From: Asaia bogorensis
Lineage (GTDB): Bacteria; Pseudomonadota; Alphaproteobacteria; Acetobacterales; Acetobacteraceae
Assembly (NCBI GenBank): GCA_945874515.1
Contig: CAMCHA010000187.1
Location: forward strand, 1-5,871
Length of the DNA stretch: 5,871 nucleotides
Direction: 5' to 3'
In this document: piece after piece, positions 1 to 5,871 of the stretch
Layout of the letters: each line of letters starts with the position of its first letter
How positions within the stretch are numbered: the stretch's first letter is position 1
Made by a program: the position numbers and the translations under genes
The notes under the pieces: generated by a model
What the model was told of the DNA's origin: nothing
The model's input: the letters and a program-made list of their open reading frames with translations, nothing else
Database searches by the model: none

Positions 1-693
1 CGCATGGGTGATGTGCTGGCGCGCGCTGCCGCCAATGGCAAGCCGGTGGTGTTGGTGGCCGAAAGCCTGCCGCGCTCAAAACTGCGCGCCAATCCTGACT
101 ACCCGGACGCGGCCGACCCGCATGTCTGGATGGACCCAGTGCTTTGGGCCGAGGCCGCGGGCAGTATCGCCGACGGGCTTGCCCGCCTGATCCCCGATCA
201 GGCCAGCGTCTTTGCAGCTAACCTCGCCGCGCTTCGCACCCGGCTTGCCGCCCTGCATGACTATGGCGCGCGGGCCATGGCGAGCATTCCGCCGCGCCAG
301 CGCCTGTTGGTCACGGCGCATGATGCTTTCGGCTATTTCGCCGCGCGTTATGGGCTGGAAGTGGACAGCATCCAGGGGCTTTCCACCGAATCGGAAGCCA
401 ATCTGGCGCGCATTGAAGCGCTGGTGCGCGGCCTGATTGAAAGGCGCATCCCGGCGGTCTTCGCCGAAAGCTCGGTCCCCGATCGCGCCGTGCGCGCTTT
501 GATTGAAGGGGCCGGCGCGCGCGGCCAGCGCGTAGCTTTGGGCGGCACCCTGTTTTCCGATTCCATGGGCAAGCCCGGCACTTATGAAGGCACCTATCAC
601 GGCATGCTGGATCATAACTTCACGACTATCGCCCGCGCCTTGGGTGGCGAGGCGCCGGCACGCGGCATGCTCGGCAGGCTTGCCGCTTCATGA
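1..693 (+). CDS. troA: Metal ABC transporter substrate-binding protein, TroA/MntA (cluster 9) family, 5' partial
   Basis: Periplasmic binding protein that delivers a divalent metal (Mn2+, Fe2+ or Zn2+) to the permeases encoded downstream. The reading frame is open from base 1, so the N-terminus, including signal peptide and roughly 70-80 residues judged from the family length of about 300, lies outside the window. Numbering from the first visible Met (base 4), the family motifs are DPHVWMDP (His40), VTAHDAFGYF (His106), FAESS (Glu155) and LFSDSMG (Asp186). These give a His-His-Glu-Asp set like that of Mn-binding PsaA/MntC proteins. No His-rich loop of the ZnuA type is seen between His40 and His106. 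The C-terminal EGTYHGMLDHN segment is also TroA-like. Its stop overlaps the ATPase start (ATGA, 690-693). The family call is firm; the metal is not settled. The symbol denotes the family, not proven substrate. Confidence 0.93.
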   Translation, partial: RMGDVLARAAANGKPVVLVAESLPRSKLRANPDYPDAADPHVWMDPVLWAEAAGSIADGLARLIPDQASVFAANLAALRTRLAALHDYGARAMASIPPRQRLLVTAHDAFGYFAARYGLEVDSIQGLSTESEANLARIEALVRGLIERRIPAVFAESSVPDRAVRALIEGAGARGQRVALGGTLFSDSMGKPGTYEGTYHGMLDHNFTTIARALGGEAPARGMLGRLAAS

Positions 694-1457
694 GCCAGAG
701 CACGATAACGCCAGCGCCCCTCGCGATTACGCATCTGACCGTCGCTTATGGCGACAAGACGGTACTGTGGGACATTACCTGGCAGGCAGTACCGGGGCTG
801 ACGGCGATTGTTGGGCCCAATGGCGCGGGCAAATCCACGCTGCTGCGCGCTGCCCTTGGCCTGATCCCGAGCATCGCTGGTGAGGCGCGGTTTTTTGGCC
901 GTGGGCTGGATGAAGTGCGCAACCGCGTTGGTTACCTTCCACAACGTGCTTCGGTAGATTGGGATTTTCCGGCAACCGCACTCGATGTCGTTTGCATGTC
1001 GCGCTATCCGCGCATGCGCTGGTGGGGCCGCGTGCCGAAGGCCGAACGGGAAGCAGCGCGCGGCGCGCTGGATCAGGTGGGGTTGGCTGATCTGGCTGAT
1101 CGGCAAATCGGGCGTTTGTCCGGTGGGCAGCAGCAGCGCGTGTTCTTGGCGCGCGCTTTGGCGCAGGATGCTGACCTATACTTGATGGATGAACCTTTCG
1201 CCGCGGTTGATGCGGCAACGGAACAGGCCATCATCGCCGTACTGCGCCGCGTGGTGGCAACAGGGCGCAGCGTGATCGCGGTCCATCACGATCTTTCAAC
1301 CGTGCCATCCTATTTCGATCAGGTGCTGCTGCTGAATGGCCGCGCGGTCGCCGCCGGCGCTGTGAAATCCGCCTTCACACCGGATGCGATTGCGCGCGCC
1401 TATGGCGGGCGGTTGAATGTTCTGGAACAGGCCGTCGCGGAAGGCGGGCTGCAGTGA
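690..1457 (+). CDS. troB: Metal ABC transporter ATP-binding protein
   Basis: Cytoplasmic ATPase of the importer, 255 residues, the normal size for the family. It has every expected motif: Walker A GPNGAGKST (42-50), Q-loop YLPQ (82-85), the VDWDFPAT segment (89-96) typical of Mn/Zn/Fe ATPases of this cluster, signature LSGGQQQR (143-150), Walker B LYLMDEP (163-169), D-loop AAVD (171-174) and switch His200 in HHDL. Nothing is missing, so it should be active. The ATG at 690 overlaps the preceding stop, with a weak AGG at 676-678 upstream. The C-terminus overlaps the GTG of the fused permease by 4 bases (1454-1457). It should pair with the two downstream permeases, presumably as a dimer. Confidence 0.96.
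   Translation: MSQSTITPAPLAITHLTVAYGDKTVLWDITWQAVPGLTAIVGPNGAGKSTLLRAALGLIPSIAGEARFFGRGLDEVRNRVGYLPQRASVDWDFPATALDVVCMSRYPRMRWWGRVPKAEREAARGALDQVGLADLADRQIGRLSGGQQQRVFLARALAQDADLYLMDEPFAAVDAATEQAIIAVLRRVVATGRSVIAVHHDLSTVPSYFDQVLLLNGRAVAAGAVKSAFTPDAIARAYGGRLNVLEQAVAEGGLQ
1439..1444 (+). promoter_or_regulatory. Ribosome binding site for the fused permease
   Basis: GGAAGG lies 9 bases before the GTG at 1454, inside the end of the ATPase gene. It supports GTG as the true start of the permease and allows reinitiation after the overlapping stop. Confidence 0.6.
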
Positions 1458-2842
1458 TCCTTGGCTATAACACGCTGGTGGTGCTGGCGGGTTGTGCGCT
1501 GCTAGGGCTTGCTTGCGGCACGGTCGGCGCTTTTGCGCTGCTGCGCGGACGCGCGCTGATGGCCGATGCGGTTGGCCATGCCGCTTTGCCTGGCGTGGTG
1601 TTGGCGGCCATGATTGTGGCCACACTCGGCGGCAATCCACGCGCGCTGCCGCCCTTGCTGGCGGGCGCGCTGGTGGCGGGCGTGCTAGGTGTACTTGCGG
1701 TGCAAACGTTGACGCGTGGCGGGCGCATTCGCGAAGACGCCGCCATCGCGATTGTGTTGTCGAGCTTTTATGCGCTCGGCGTCGCCCTGCTGTCGCACGT
1801 GCAGACCATGCCGCAGGCAGCCCAGGCGGGGCTTGGCAAATTCATCCTGGGGCAGGCAGCGGCGATGCGCGCGGAAGATGCGCTTTGGGCAGGCGGCATT
1901 GCGGCATTCTGTGTGCTGATCTGCCTGGTTCTGTTCCAGCGCCTGCGCGCTGCGTGTTTTGACCCTGACTATGCCCGCGTCATGGGGCTTTCGGTCGCGC
2001 GCACGGATCTGGCGCTGCTCGGGCTGATTGTGATTGTCGCGGTGGCGGGCTTGCAGGCGGTGGGGCTGGTGCTGGTGGTAGCGCTGCTGATTTTGCCGGC
2101 GGCGACGGCGCGCTTGCTCACGCATCGGTTGCCGGTGTTGCTGCTGGTCTCGGCGCTGCTGGGTGCGCTGGCAGGGGGTTTGGGCGCGGCGGCTTCCGCC
2201 TTTGAACCGGAATGGCCAACCGGCGCGGCGGTGGTGCTGGCGGGCGCGATTTTCTTCACCTTGGCTTTGCTGCTGGCGCCGGAACGAGGCCTGCTGCCGG
2301 AAGCCTGGCGCCGCGCGTATCGGCGCATTGCCGCCACCGAATCGCATTTTCTGCGCGCTGCCTGGGAAGCGCAGGAAGCCGCCGGCGCTGGCCCTGGCAC
2401 AGCCGGCGATCGCTGGACGCCGATTGTGGCCTTGGCGGCGGCGCGCGGCTGGACTGAAACTTATGCGTCCCGCCTGGCGCTATGGCTTGCGCTGCGCGGG
2501 CTGGTGGCGCGGGCGGATCGGGAAATTCACCTGACACCACGCGGCGCCGCTGCCGCACGGCGCGCCGTGCGCGCGCATCGCGCGGTGGAACTGCATCTGC
2601 TGGGCCTTGGCGCCACCGATATCGCGGGCGCGGATCGGCTGGCGGATTTGGTCGAACATGGCCTGCCGGCGGAAATGGCAACACGCTTGTTGGCGGAGCC
2701 TTCCTCCCTGCCAGCCTCGCCGCATGCTTTGGGGTCGGGAGCATTTTCTAGCCAAGCGGATACGCTTGGCGATTCGGAAAATGCGACAAGACAAAATTTC
2801 AGTGTTCGTCCGCTGCGCGGACGCGAAGCGGATGGGCACTGA
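1454..2842 (+). CDS. troC: Metal ABC transporter permease fused to a C-terminal DtxR/MntR-like regulator domain (YtgCR-type)
   Basis: Inner-membrane permease of the ABC-3 family joined to a metalloregulator-like domain, 462 residues against about 280-300 for a plain permease. Residues 1-276 are the hydrophobic permease with ADAVGHAALPG (37-47), GLGKFILGQAA (126-136), FDPDYARVMGLS (169-180) and the core QAVGLVLVVALLILPAA (201-217). A basic linker (WRRAYRR, 285-291) follows the last membrane segment and predicts a cytoplasmic tail. Residues 295-425 align by eye with DtxR/MntR: first helix ESHFLRAAWEAQE, a winged helix ending in IHLTPRG (358-364), then RAHRAVE (373-379) and LVEHGL (399-404). Candidate metal ligands are His298, His375, Asp398, Glu401 and His402. 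The spacing His375-His402 (27) equals DtxR His79-His106. There is no SH3 domain, as in MntR. Residues 430-462 are encoded by a palindromic element. The GTG start overlaps the ATPase stop. Chlamydial YtgCR and B. subtilis MntC (about 435 residues, from memory) are comparable. Whether this domain binds DNA here is unproven. Confidence 0.9.
   Translation: MILGYNTLVVLAGCALLGLACGTVGAFALLRGRALMADAVGHAALPGVVLAAMIVATLGGNPRALPPLLAGALVAGVLGVLAVQTLTRGGRIREDAAIAIVLSSFYALGVALLSHVQTMPQAAQAGLGKFILGQAAAMRAEDALWAGGIAAFCVLICLVLFQRLRAACFDPDYARVMGLSVARTDLALLGLIVIVAVAGLQAVGLVLVVALLILPAATARLLTHRLPVLLLVSALLGALAGGLGAAASAFEPEWPTGAAVVLAGAIFFTLALLLAPERGLLPEAWRRAYRRIAATESHFLRAAWEAQEAAGAGPGTAGDRWTPIVALAAARGWTETYASRLALWLALRGLVARADREIHLTPRGAAAARRAVRAHRAVELHLLGLGATDIAGADRLADLVEHGLPAEMATRLLAEPSSLPASPHALGSGAFSSQADTLGDSENATRQNFSVRPLRGREADGH
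2739..2799 (+). repeat. Imperfect palindromic repeat-like element inside the 3' end of the fusion gene
   Basis: A nested inverted repeat. The outer arms are GCATTTTC (2741-2748) and GAAAATGC (2777-2784); the inner arms are GCCAAGCG (2751-2758) and CGCTTGGC (2763-2770) around the loop GATA. Both 8-base pairs are perfect; 2 and 6 unpaired bases separate them. The layout GAGCATTTTC...GAAAATGCGACAA, followed by an A-rich stretch, resembles dispersed intergenic palindromes I recall from alphaproteobacteria. Only one copy is in the window, so repetition is inferred. It is read in frame as part of the unusual C-terminal tail. It lacks a U-run and lies inside a gene, so it is not called a terminator. 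Confidence 0.6.
2800..2841 (+). repeat. Second inverted repeat with two competing hairpins, spanning the fusion gene's stop codon
   Basis: Directly follows the first palindrome and may be its second half. CAGTG (2800-2804) pairs with CACTG (2837-2841). Inside, either CGTCCGC (2807-2813) pairs with GCGGACG (2817-2823) around a 3-base loop, or TCCGCT (2809-2814) pairs with AGCGGA (2827-2832). The right arm contains the first two bases of the TGA stop (2840-2842), and the next gene starts 4 bases later. The element therefore supplies the fusion's stop and the leader of the next gene, and could affect translation or mRNA processing at this junction. Confidence 0.5.
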
Positions 2843-2845
2843 ACC

Positions 2846-3781
2846 GTGACAACGGCGGAATTCCTCAGGCTCGATCTGCCAGCGCTGCTTGCCGCGATTC
2901 TCGCCTGCGGAAGTTGCGGCCTGCTCGGTTCGTTTTTGTTATTGAGGCGCGATAGTCTTTTGGGCGATGCGCTGTCTCATGCGGTGCTGCCTGGCATTAT
3001 CGCGGGCTTTGCCCTGACCGGCGCACGGGCGGGCCTGCCCATGCTGCTGGGCGCGCTGGCGGCCGCACTTTTGGCGGTATTCCTGATTGGCCTGGTGCGG
3101 CGCGTGGCGCGGTTGGAATCGGGCGCGGCCACGGGCGCGGTATTCACCAGCTTCTTCGCACTTGGGCTGATGCTGATGGAAGCGACTGGCGCCCGCAGCG
3201 TTGATCTTGATCTTGATTGCGTCTTGTTCGGGCAATTGGAAAGCGTGGTCTGGCTGGAAGCGCAGGGTTTTGCATCACTGCTTGACCCGGTGGCGCTGGC
3301 CGCCTTGCCGCGCCAATTATTTCTACTGGCGGCGGTGGCGGTGGTGCTGGCGGGCCTGGTCGCACTGCTCTGGCGGCCTTTGCATTTGCTCTGTTTTGAC
3401 CCCGATTACGCTGCGGCCATTGGCCTGCCGGCACGTGGTTTGGAATTGGCGCTGAATTTGATGGTGGCGGCAGCGGCGGTCGCCGCGTTTGAAGCTGTAG
3501 GCAGTATTCTGGTGGTGGCGATGCTGGTTTGCCCAGCGGCGGCAATACGCCTGCTGACGGATTCCTATCGCACGCAAGTGCTTGGCGGGGCGGTGCTTGG
3601 GGCAGCGCTTGGCGCCCTTGGCTACGCGCTGGCAGGGCCTTTGCCCGCGGCCTTCGGGCAGTCGTTTTCGCTAAATGCAGCGGGGGTGATTGGCACGCTG
3701 GGCGGCGTGACGGTGGCTGGCGCGATGCTGCTGCGCCAATTGCGTAACGCCAGCCCTAAACCCTCGATTATTTCAGGATAA
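2846..3781 (+). CDS. troD: Metal ABC transporter permease (second, TroD-like)
   Basis: Second inner-membrane permease of the importer, 311 residues, ABC-3 family, paralogous to the permease half of the preceding gene. Shared landmarks are GDALSHAVLPG (40-50), the VDLDLDCVLFGQLE segment (119-132) usual in TroD/MntD proteins, FDPDYAAAIGLP (184-195) and EAVGSILVVAMLVCPAA (216-232). Several long Ala/Leu/Val stretches are membrane helices, the first at about 11-33. It has no regulator extension. The start is GTG, 3 bases after the previous stop; I see no good Shine-Dalgarno sequence, so coupling to the upstream gene is likely. Two different permeases suggest a heterodimeric channel, as in TroCD or SitCD. 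The 3' end overlaps the convergent OmpA-family gene by 14 bases. Confidence 0.94.
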   Translation: MTTAEFLRLDLPALLAAILACGSCGLLGSFLLLRRDSLLGDALSHAVLPGIIAGFALTGARAGLPMLLGALAAALLAVFLIGLVRRVARLESGAATGAVFTSFFALGLMLMEATGARSVDLDLDCVLFGQLESVVWLEAQGFASLLDPVALAALPRQLFLLAAVAVVLAGLVALLWRPLHLLCFDPDYAAAIGLPARGLELALNLMVAAAAVAAFEAVGSILVVAMLVCPAAAIRLLTDSYRTQVLGGAVLGAALGALGYALAGPLPAAFGQSFSLNAAGVIGTLGGVTVAGAMLLRQLRNASPKPSIISG

Positions 3782-4883
3782 TTTCCACGCGCCTGTTCTG
3801 CGGCTCTCGCACGCCATCGGCAGTTGCGACCAAGGGCTGCGTTTCACCTAGGGCAGTGATGCTGATATCCTGGCGCGCAATGCCGCGCTTGATCAGTTCT
3901 TCCGCGACGGTTTCAGCGCGGCGGCGCGACAGAGTCATATTGTATTGCGGCGTGCCAGTGCGATCCGCGTGCCCCGCCACTTCAATACGCGCAGGCTGTG
4001 CGCGGGCCGCTTCTGCCGCTTCGCCGATAATCTGGCGCGCGCGAGCGGTCAGATCGGCGCGGTTCCAGTCAAAGAAAATCAGGAAGCTCCGCGCTACAAT
4101 GGGTGCTGCCACTGCGGCGGGTGCAACACCCGGCGCATTGAAGGCGTAGCGCAGCCCAAGCAGGAAGGATTGGTTGCGGCTTTCCGTATCTGCCTTGCCG
4201 GACAGCACCGTGGCGCCGGAGGCATTCACATAGCTGACCGGAATGCTCGGCCCCAGGCTTTCCAAATAGCGATACTCAGCCGTCAGCGTCAGCCCTGGCA
4301 CCTGATCAATCGCAAAGCCTATGCCCGCTATGCCCTGCAGCGCGAAAGCACCGCCGGTATCATCACCGCGCAGCCGCAAGCTGCCATTGCCGGGCCGGCC
4401 ATTCAGATCATTGAAGCTGGTGACAAGATACCCCGCGCCAATCCCGACATAGGGCAGAAAGGGACCAATGCGGACCAGATCCACCAGTGCATTGCCCATG
4501 GCGCCGTAGCTATCCTGCCACCCGCCATGCGCCCCGCCATGCGCGAGTCCCGCTGCGCCATTGGCGCTGTCCACCTCATTGGCTCGATAGCTGCCTTCGA
4601 TTTCTAACCGGAGCCCATTGCTGAACCCCCAGCCGAGGCTGAGCAAACCAACGCCCCCTAACTCAAACCCCAATTGACCACCATTGGGCTGACCAAGTGC
4701 CGTCATGCCCTGGCTGAGGCCGCTATCCAGGCGAAATTTCGCGTCATCCAGAGAATTCACGCCAAACGCGCCGGCCACGTAAGGCCCTTCAATGAACTGC
4801 GCGCGCGCCATCGTGGCGGCGCCCAGCCCCATGATCAGGGCGGCGGATGCGACAATCCTATCAAGGGCTCGAACAGAATTCAT
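3768..4883 (-). CDS. OmpA-family outer membrane protein (N-terminal beta-barrel, C-terminal peptidoglycan-binding domain)
   Basis: Predicted outer membrane protein of 371 residues from the ATG at 4883. A signal peptide (1-28) has a basic start, a hydrophobic core and an ARA cleavage site before QF. Residues 30-249 form an Opa/OmpA-like barrel with alternating aromatic and glycine-rich strands, such as GPFLPYVGIGAGY and LTLTAEYRYL, ending in FLLGLRYAF. A Pro/Ala-rich linker (251-262) leads to an OmpA C-terminal domain (267-371) with FFDWNRADLT, GHADRTG and LSRRRAE. Asp307 and Arg322, 15 apart, match the diaminopimelate-binding pair known from OmpA domains, so anchoring to peptidoglycan is likely. 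A Gly/His-rich loop (AHGGAHGGW, about 114-122) sits in the barrel. An in-frame TTG at 4892 would add 3 residues. The ATG is preferred because an AGG lies 9 bases upstream of it and directly abuts the TTG. It lies downstream of purK on the same strand with no evident functional link. Confidence 0.9.
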   Translation of the reverse strand: MNSVRALDRIVASAALIMGLGAATMARAQFIEGPYVAGAFGVNSLDDAKFRLDSGLSQGMTALGQPNGGQLGFELGGVGLLSLGWGFSNGLRLEIEGSYRANEVDSANGAAGLAHGGAHGGWQDSYGAMGNALVDLVRIGPFLPYVGIGAGYLVTSFNDLNGRPGNGSLRLRGDDTGGAFALQGIAGIGFAIDQVPGLTLTAEYRYLESLGPSIPVSYVNASGATVLSGKADTESRNQSFLLGLRYAFNAPGVAPAAVAAPIVARSFLIFFDWNRADLTARARQIIGEAAEAARAQPARIEVAGHADRTGTPQYNMTLSRRRAETVAEELIKRGIARQDISITALGETQPLVATADGVREPQNRRVEIILK

Positions 4884-4947
4884 ACGGATCAACCTAACGG
4901 CGCTTTCTTAACAAAAGAAGACCAGAGCATACGATTAGTCACAAATT
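4884..4947 (-). other. Intergenic gap between purK and the OmpA-family gene
   Basis: A 64-base, AT-richer stretch, the only real non-coding gap in the window. It is the likely leader of the OmpA-family gene. I see no convincing -35/-10 pair: TTGTGA and TATGCT occur on the minus strand but at the wrong spacing. It contains a small TTCTT (4905-4909) / AAGAA (4915-4919) hairpin that is too weak to be a terminator. Readthrough from purK is possible. Confidence 0.45.
4893..4895 (-). promoter_or_regulatory. Ribosome binding site core (AGG) for the OmpA-family gene
   Basis: On the minus strand TTAGG ends 9 bases before the ATG at 4883-4881. It is too close to serve the alternative TTG at 4892-4890. 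It is short and weak, but it decides the start choice. Confidence 0.4.
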
Positions 4948-5871
4948 TTATGCCACAATCGCCGCCAGTGGGCCAAGCGCGGCAGCATTATCCATCCCGG
5001 CGAGTGCCCCAAGCGGCAAAAGCCGGTTCGCATGGCCCATTTTCCGACCAGCGCGGGCTTCCGCCTTGCCATAAAGATGCGGCGCAATGCCTGCCACCCC
5101 TTGCAGCCCCGGCCAGGCCGCCATGCCTTCTGGCCCGATCAGGTTGCGCATTACCGCATCATGGTGCCGGTCTGGCACGCCCAAGGGCAGGCCAACCACC
5201 GCGCGAATATGCTGTTCGAATTGGGAAGCGGAGCAGGCATCCATGGTCCAATGCCCGGAATTATGCGGCCTGGGGGCGATTTCATTACCGATCAAACGGC
5301 CATCGGGCAGCAGGAACATCTCCAAAGCCACCAACCCCACCAGATCAAGCCCGCGGGCCACAGCCGCCACATGATCCTGCGCAGCCCGCGCCACTGCCGG
5401 CGCCACGCGCGCGGGGGCGAAGCTGATGTCCAGAATATGGTGGCGATGCGCGTTTTCTGTCGCGTCAAAAACGGCCAGCGTCCCATCCGCCCCGCGCGCG
5501 GCGATGGCGGAAAGCTCCAGCGTAAAGGGCACAAACCCTTCCAGGATCAACGGGCGGGGTGCCAATCTGGCCCAGGCTGCCGCCAGATCATCCGGGTACC
5601 GCAGGACTGCCTGGCCGCGCCCATCATAGCCAAGGCGCGTGGTTTTCAGGACGGAAGGCAGGCCAAGCTCGGCCACCGCCGCTTGCAATTCGGCTTCGGT
5701 GCGCACCGCGCGCCAGGGTGCCACGGGCACGCCAATCCCTTCCAGAAACGCCTTTTCCTGCAAGCGATCCTGACAAATGCCAAGCGCCTTTTCGCCGGGC
5801 CGGCAGGGCACGCGGCGTGCCAGGATTTCCACTGTCTCCGCCGGGACATTTTCGAATTCAAAGGTGACGAC
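4948..5871 (-). CDS. purK: 5-(carboxyamino)imidazole ribonucleotide synthase (PurK), 5' partial
   Basis: ATP-grasp enzyme of de novo purine synthesis that carboxylates AIR to N5-CAIR using ATP and bicarbonate in the cytoplasm. The frame is open to the window edge, giving 307 visible residues; the true start and roughly the first 70-80 residues lie beyond base 5871. Numbering from the edge: VVTFEFENVPAETVE (1-15) is the end of the N-terminal subdomain; QDRLQEKAFL follows; VLKTTRLGYDGRGQ (74-87) is the glycine-rich ATP-binding loop; EGFVPF (111-116) follows; VALEMF with Glu184 and NEIAPRPHNSGHWT (196-209) form the Mg/ATP site signature; HLYGKAEARAGRKMGHAN (265-282) is the C-terminal PurK signature. 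All key motifs are intact. PurE, its usual partner, is not in the window and may lie upstream beyond the edge. Confidence 0.96.
   Translation of the reverse strand, partial: VVTFEFENVPAETVEILARRVPCRPGEKALGICQDRLQEKAFLEGIGVPVAPWRAVRTEAELQAAVAELGLPSVLKTTRLGYDGRGQAVLRYPDDLAAAWARLAPRPLILEGFVPFTLELSAIAARGADGTLAVFDATENAHRHHILDISFAPARVAPAVARAAQDHVAAVARGLDLVGLVALEMFLLPDGRLIGNEIAPRPHNSGHWTMDACSASQFEQHIRAVVGLPLGVPDRHHDAVMRNLIGPEGMAAWPGLQGVAGIAPHLYGKAEARAGRKMGHANRLLPLGALAGMDNAAALGPLAAIVA

Noticed and set aside
76..615. Long open frame on the minus strand opposite the binding protein
   Set aside because: It is rich in Arg, Gly, Ala and Gln, has no recognisable motif, and lies opposite a gene with all family motifs; a typical shadow frame in GC-rich DNA.
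2279..2300. Fusion of permease and DtxR-like domain as a frameshift or assembly artefact
   Set aside because: The frame is continuous with no stop between the parts, the linker is plausible, and the same fusion is known from YtgCR- and MntC-type proteins.
1685..2347. 220-residue open frame on the minus strand opposite the permease
   Set aside because: Low-complexity Arg/Gln-rich translation mirrored from Ala/Leu/Val membrane codons; no motif and no ribosome site noticed.
2741..2784. Palindrome as an intrinsic terminator inside the operon
   Set aside because: It lies within the coding frame, has no following T-run on the plus strand, and sits 62 bases before another gene of the same transporter.
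3767..3782. ATTAT / ATAAT inverted repeat at the convergent gene ends
   Set aside because: A 5-base AT-only stem without a T-run is too weak for a terminator; it arises from the two TAA stops.
4905..4919. TTCTT/AAGAA hairpin as a purK terminator
   Set aside because: Five AT-rich pairs with no adjacent T-run; not stable enough.
3945..5426. Two long plus-strand open frames opposite the OmpA-family gene and purK
   Set aside because: The translations carry no family motifs, while the opposite strand encodes proteins with clear signatures.

Overview
The window is dense, GC-rich bacterial DNA with tightly packed genes. The coding style, the gene families (a PurK of the form common in alphaproteobacteria, an OmpA-type barrel protein, an ABC metal transporter) and an imperfect palindrome resembling dispersed alphaproteobacterial repeats suggest an alphaproteobacterium. 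Rhodospirillales or Acetobacteraceae would fit, but this is inference from style, not from a marker gene.

Left part (1-3781, plus strand): a four-gene operon for a cluster-9 (TroA/MntA-type) divalent metal ABC importer. In order it encodes a substrate-binding protein (5' end outside the window), an ATPase, a permease fused to a C-terminal DtxR/MntR-like domain, and a second permease. The first two junctions are 4-base stop/start overlaps and the third is a 3-base gap, so translation is probably coupled. The binding protein should capture Mn2+, Fe2+ or Zn2+ in the periplasm, the two paralogous permeases should form the channel, and the ATPase should drive it. The order and the permease-regulator fusion match what I know of the chlamydial ytgA-ytgB-ytgCR-ytgD operon, where the DtxR-like part (YtgR) is cut from the permease and acts as a metal-dependent repressor. 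B. subtilis MntC also carries a long C-terminal extension.

At the permease/permease junction (2739-2841) lies a two-part palindromic element. It is read in frame as the last 33 residues and stop codon of the fused protein, ending 4 bases before the next start codon. This looks like a mobile or dispersed palindrome that invaded the end of the gene.

Right part (3768-5871, minus strand): an OmpA-family outer membrane protein (eight-strand-type barrel plus peptidoglycan-binding domain) whose 3' end overlaps the second permease convergently by 14 bases. Upstream of it is purK (purine synthesis), whose N-terminus lies outside the window. A 64-base AT-richer gap separates purK from the OmpA gene. 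There are no RNA genes, CRISPR arrays or insertion sequences that I can support.
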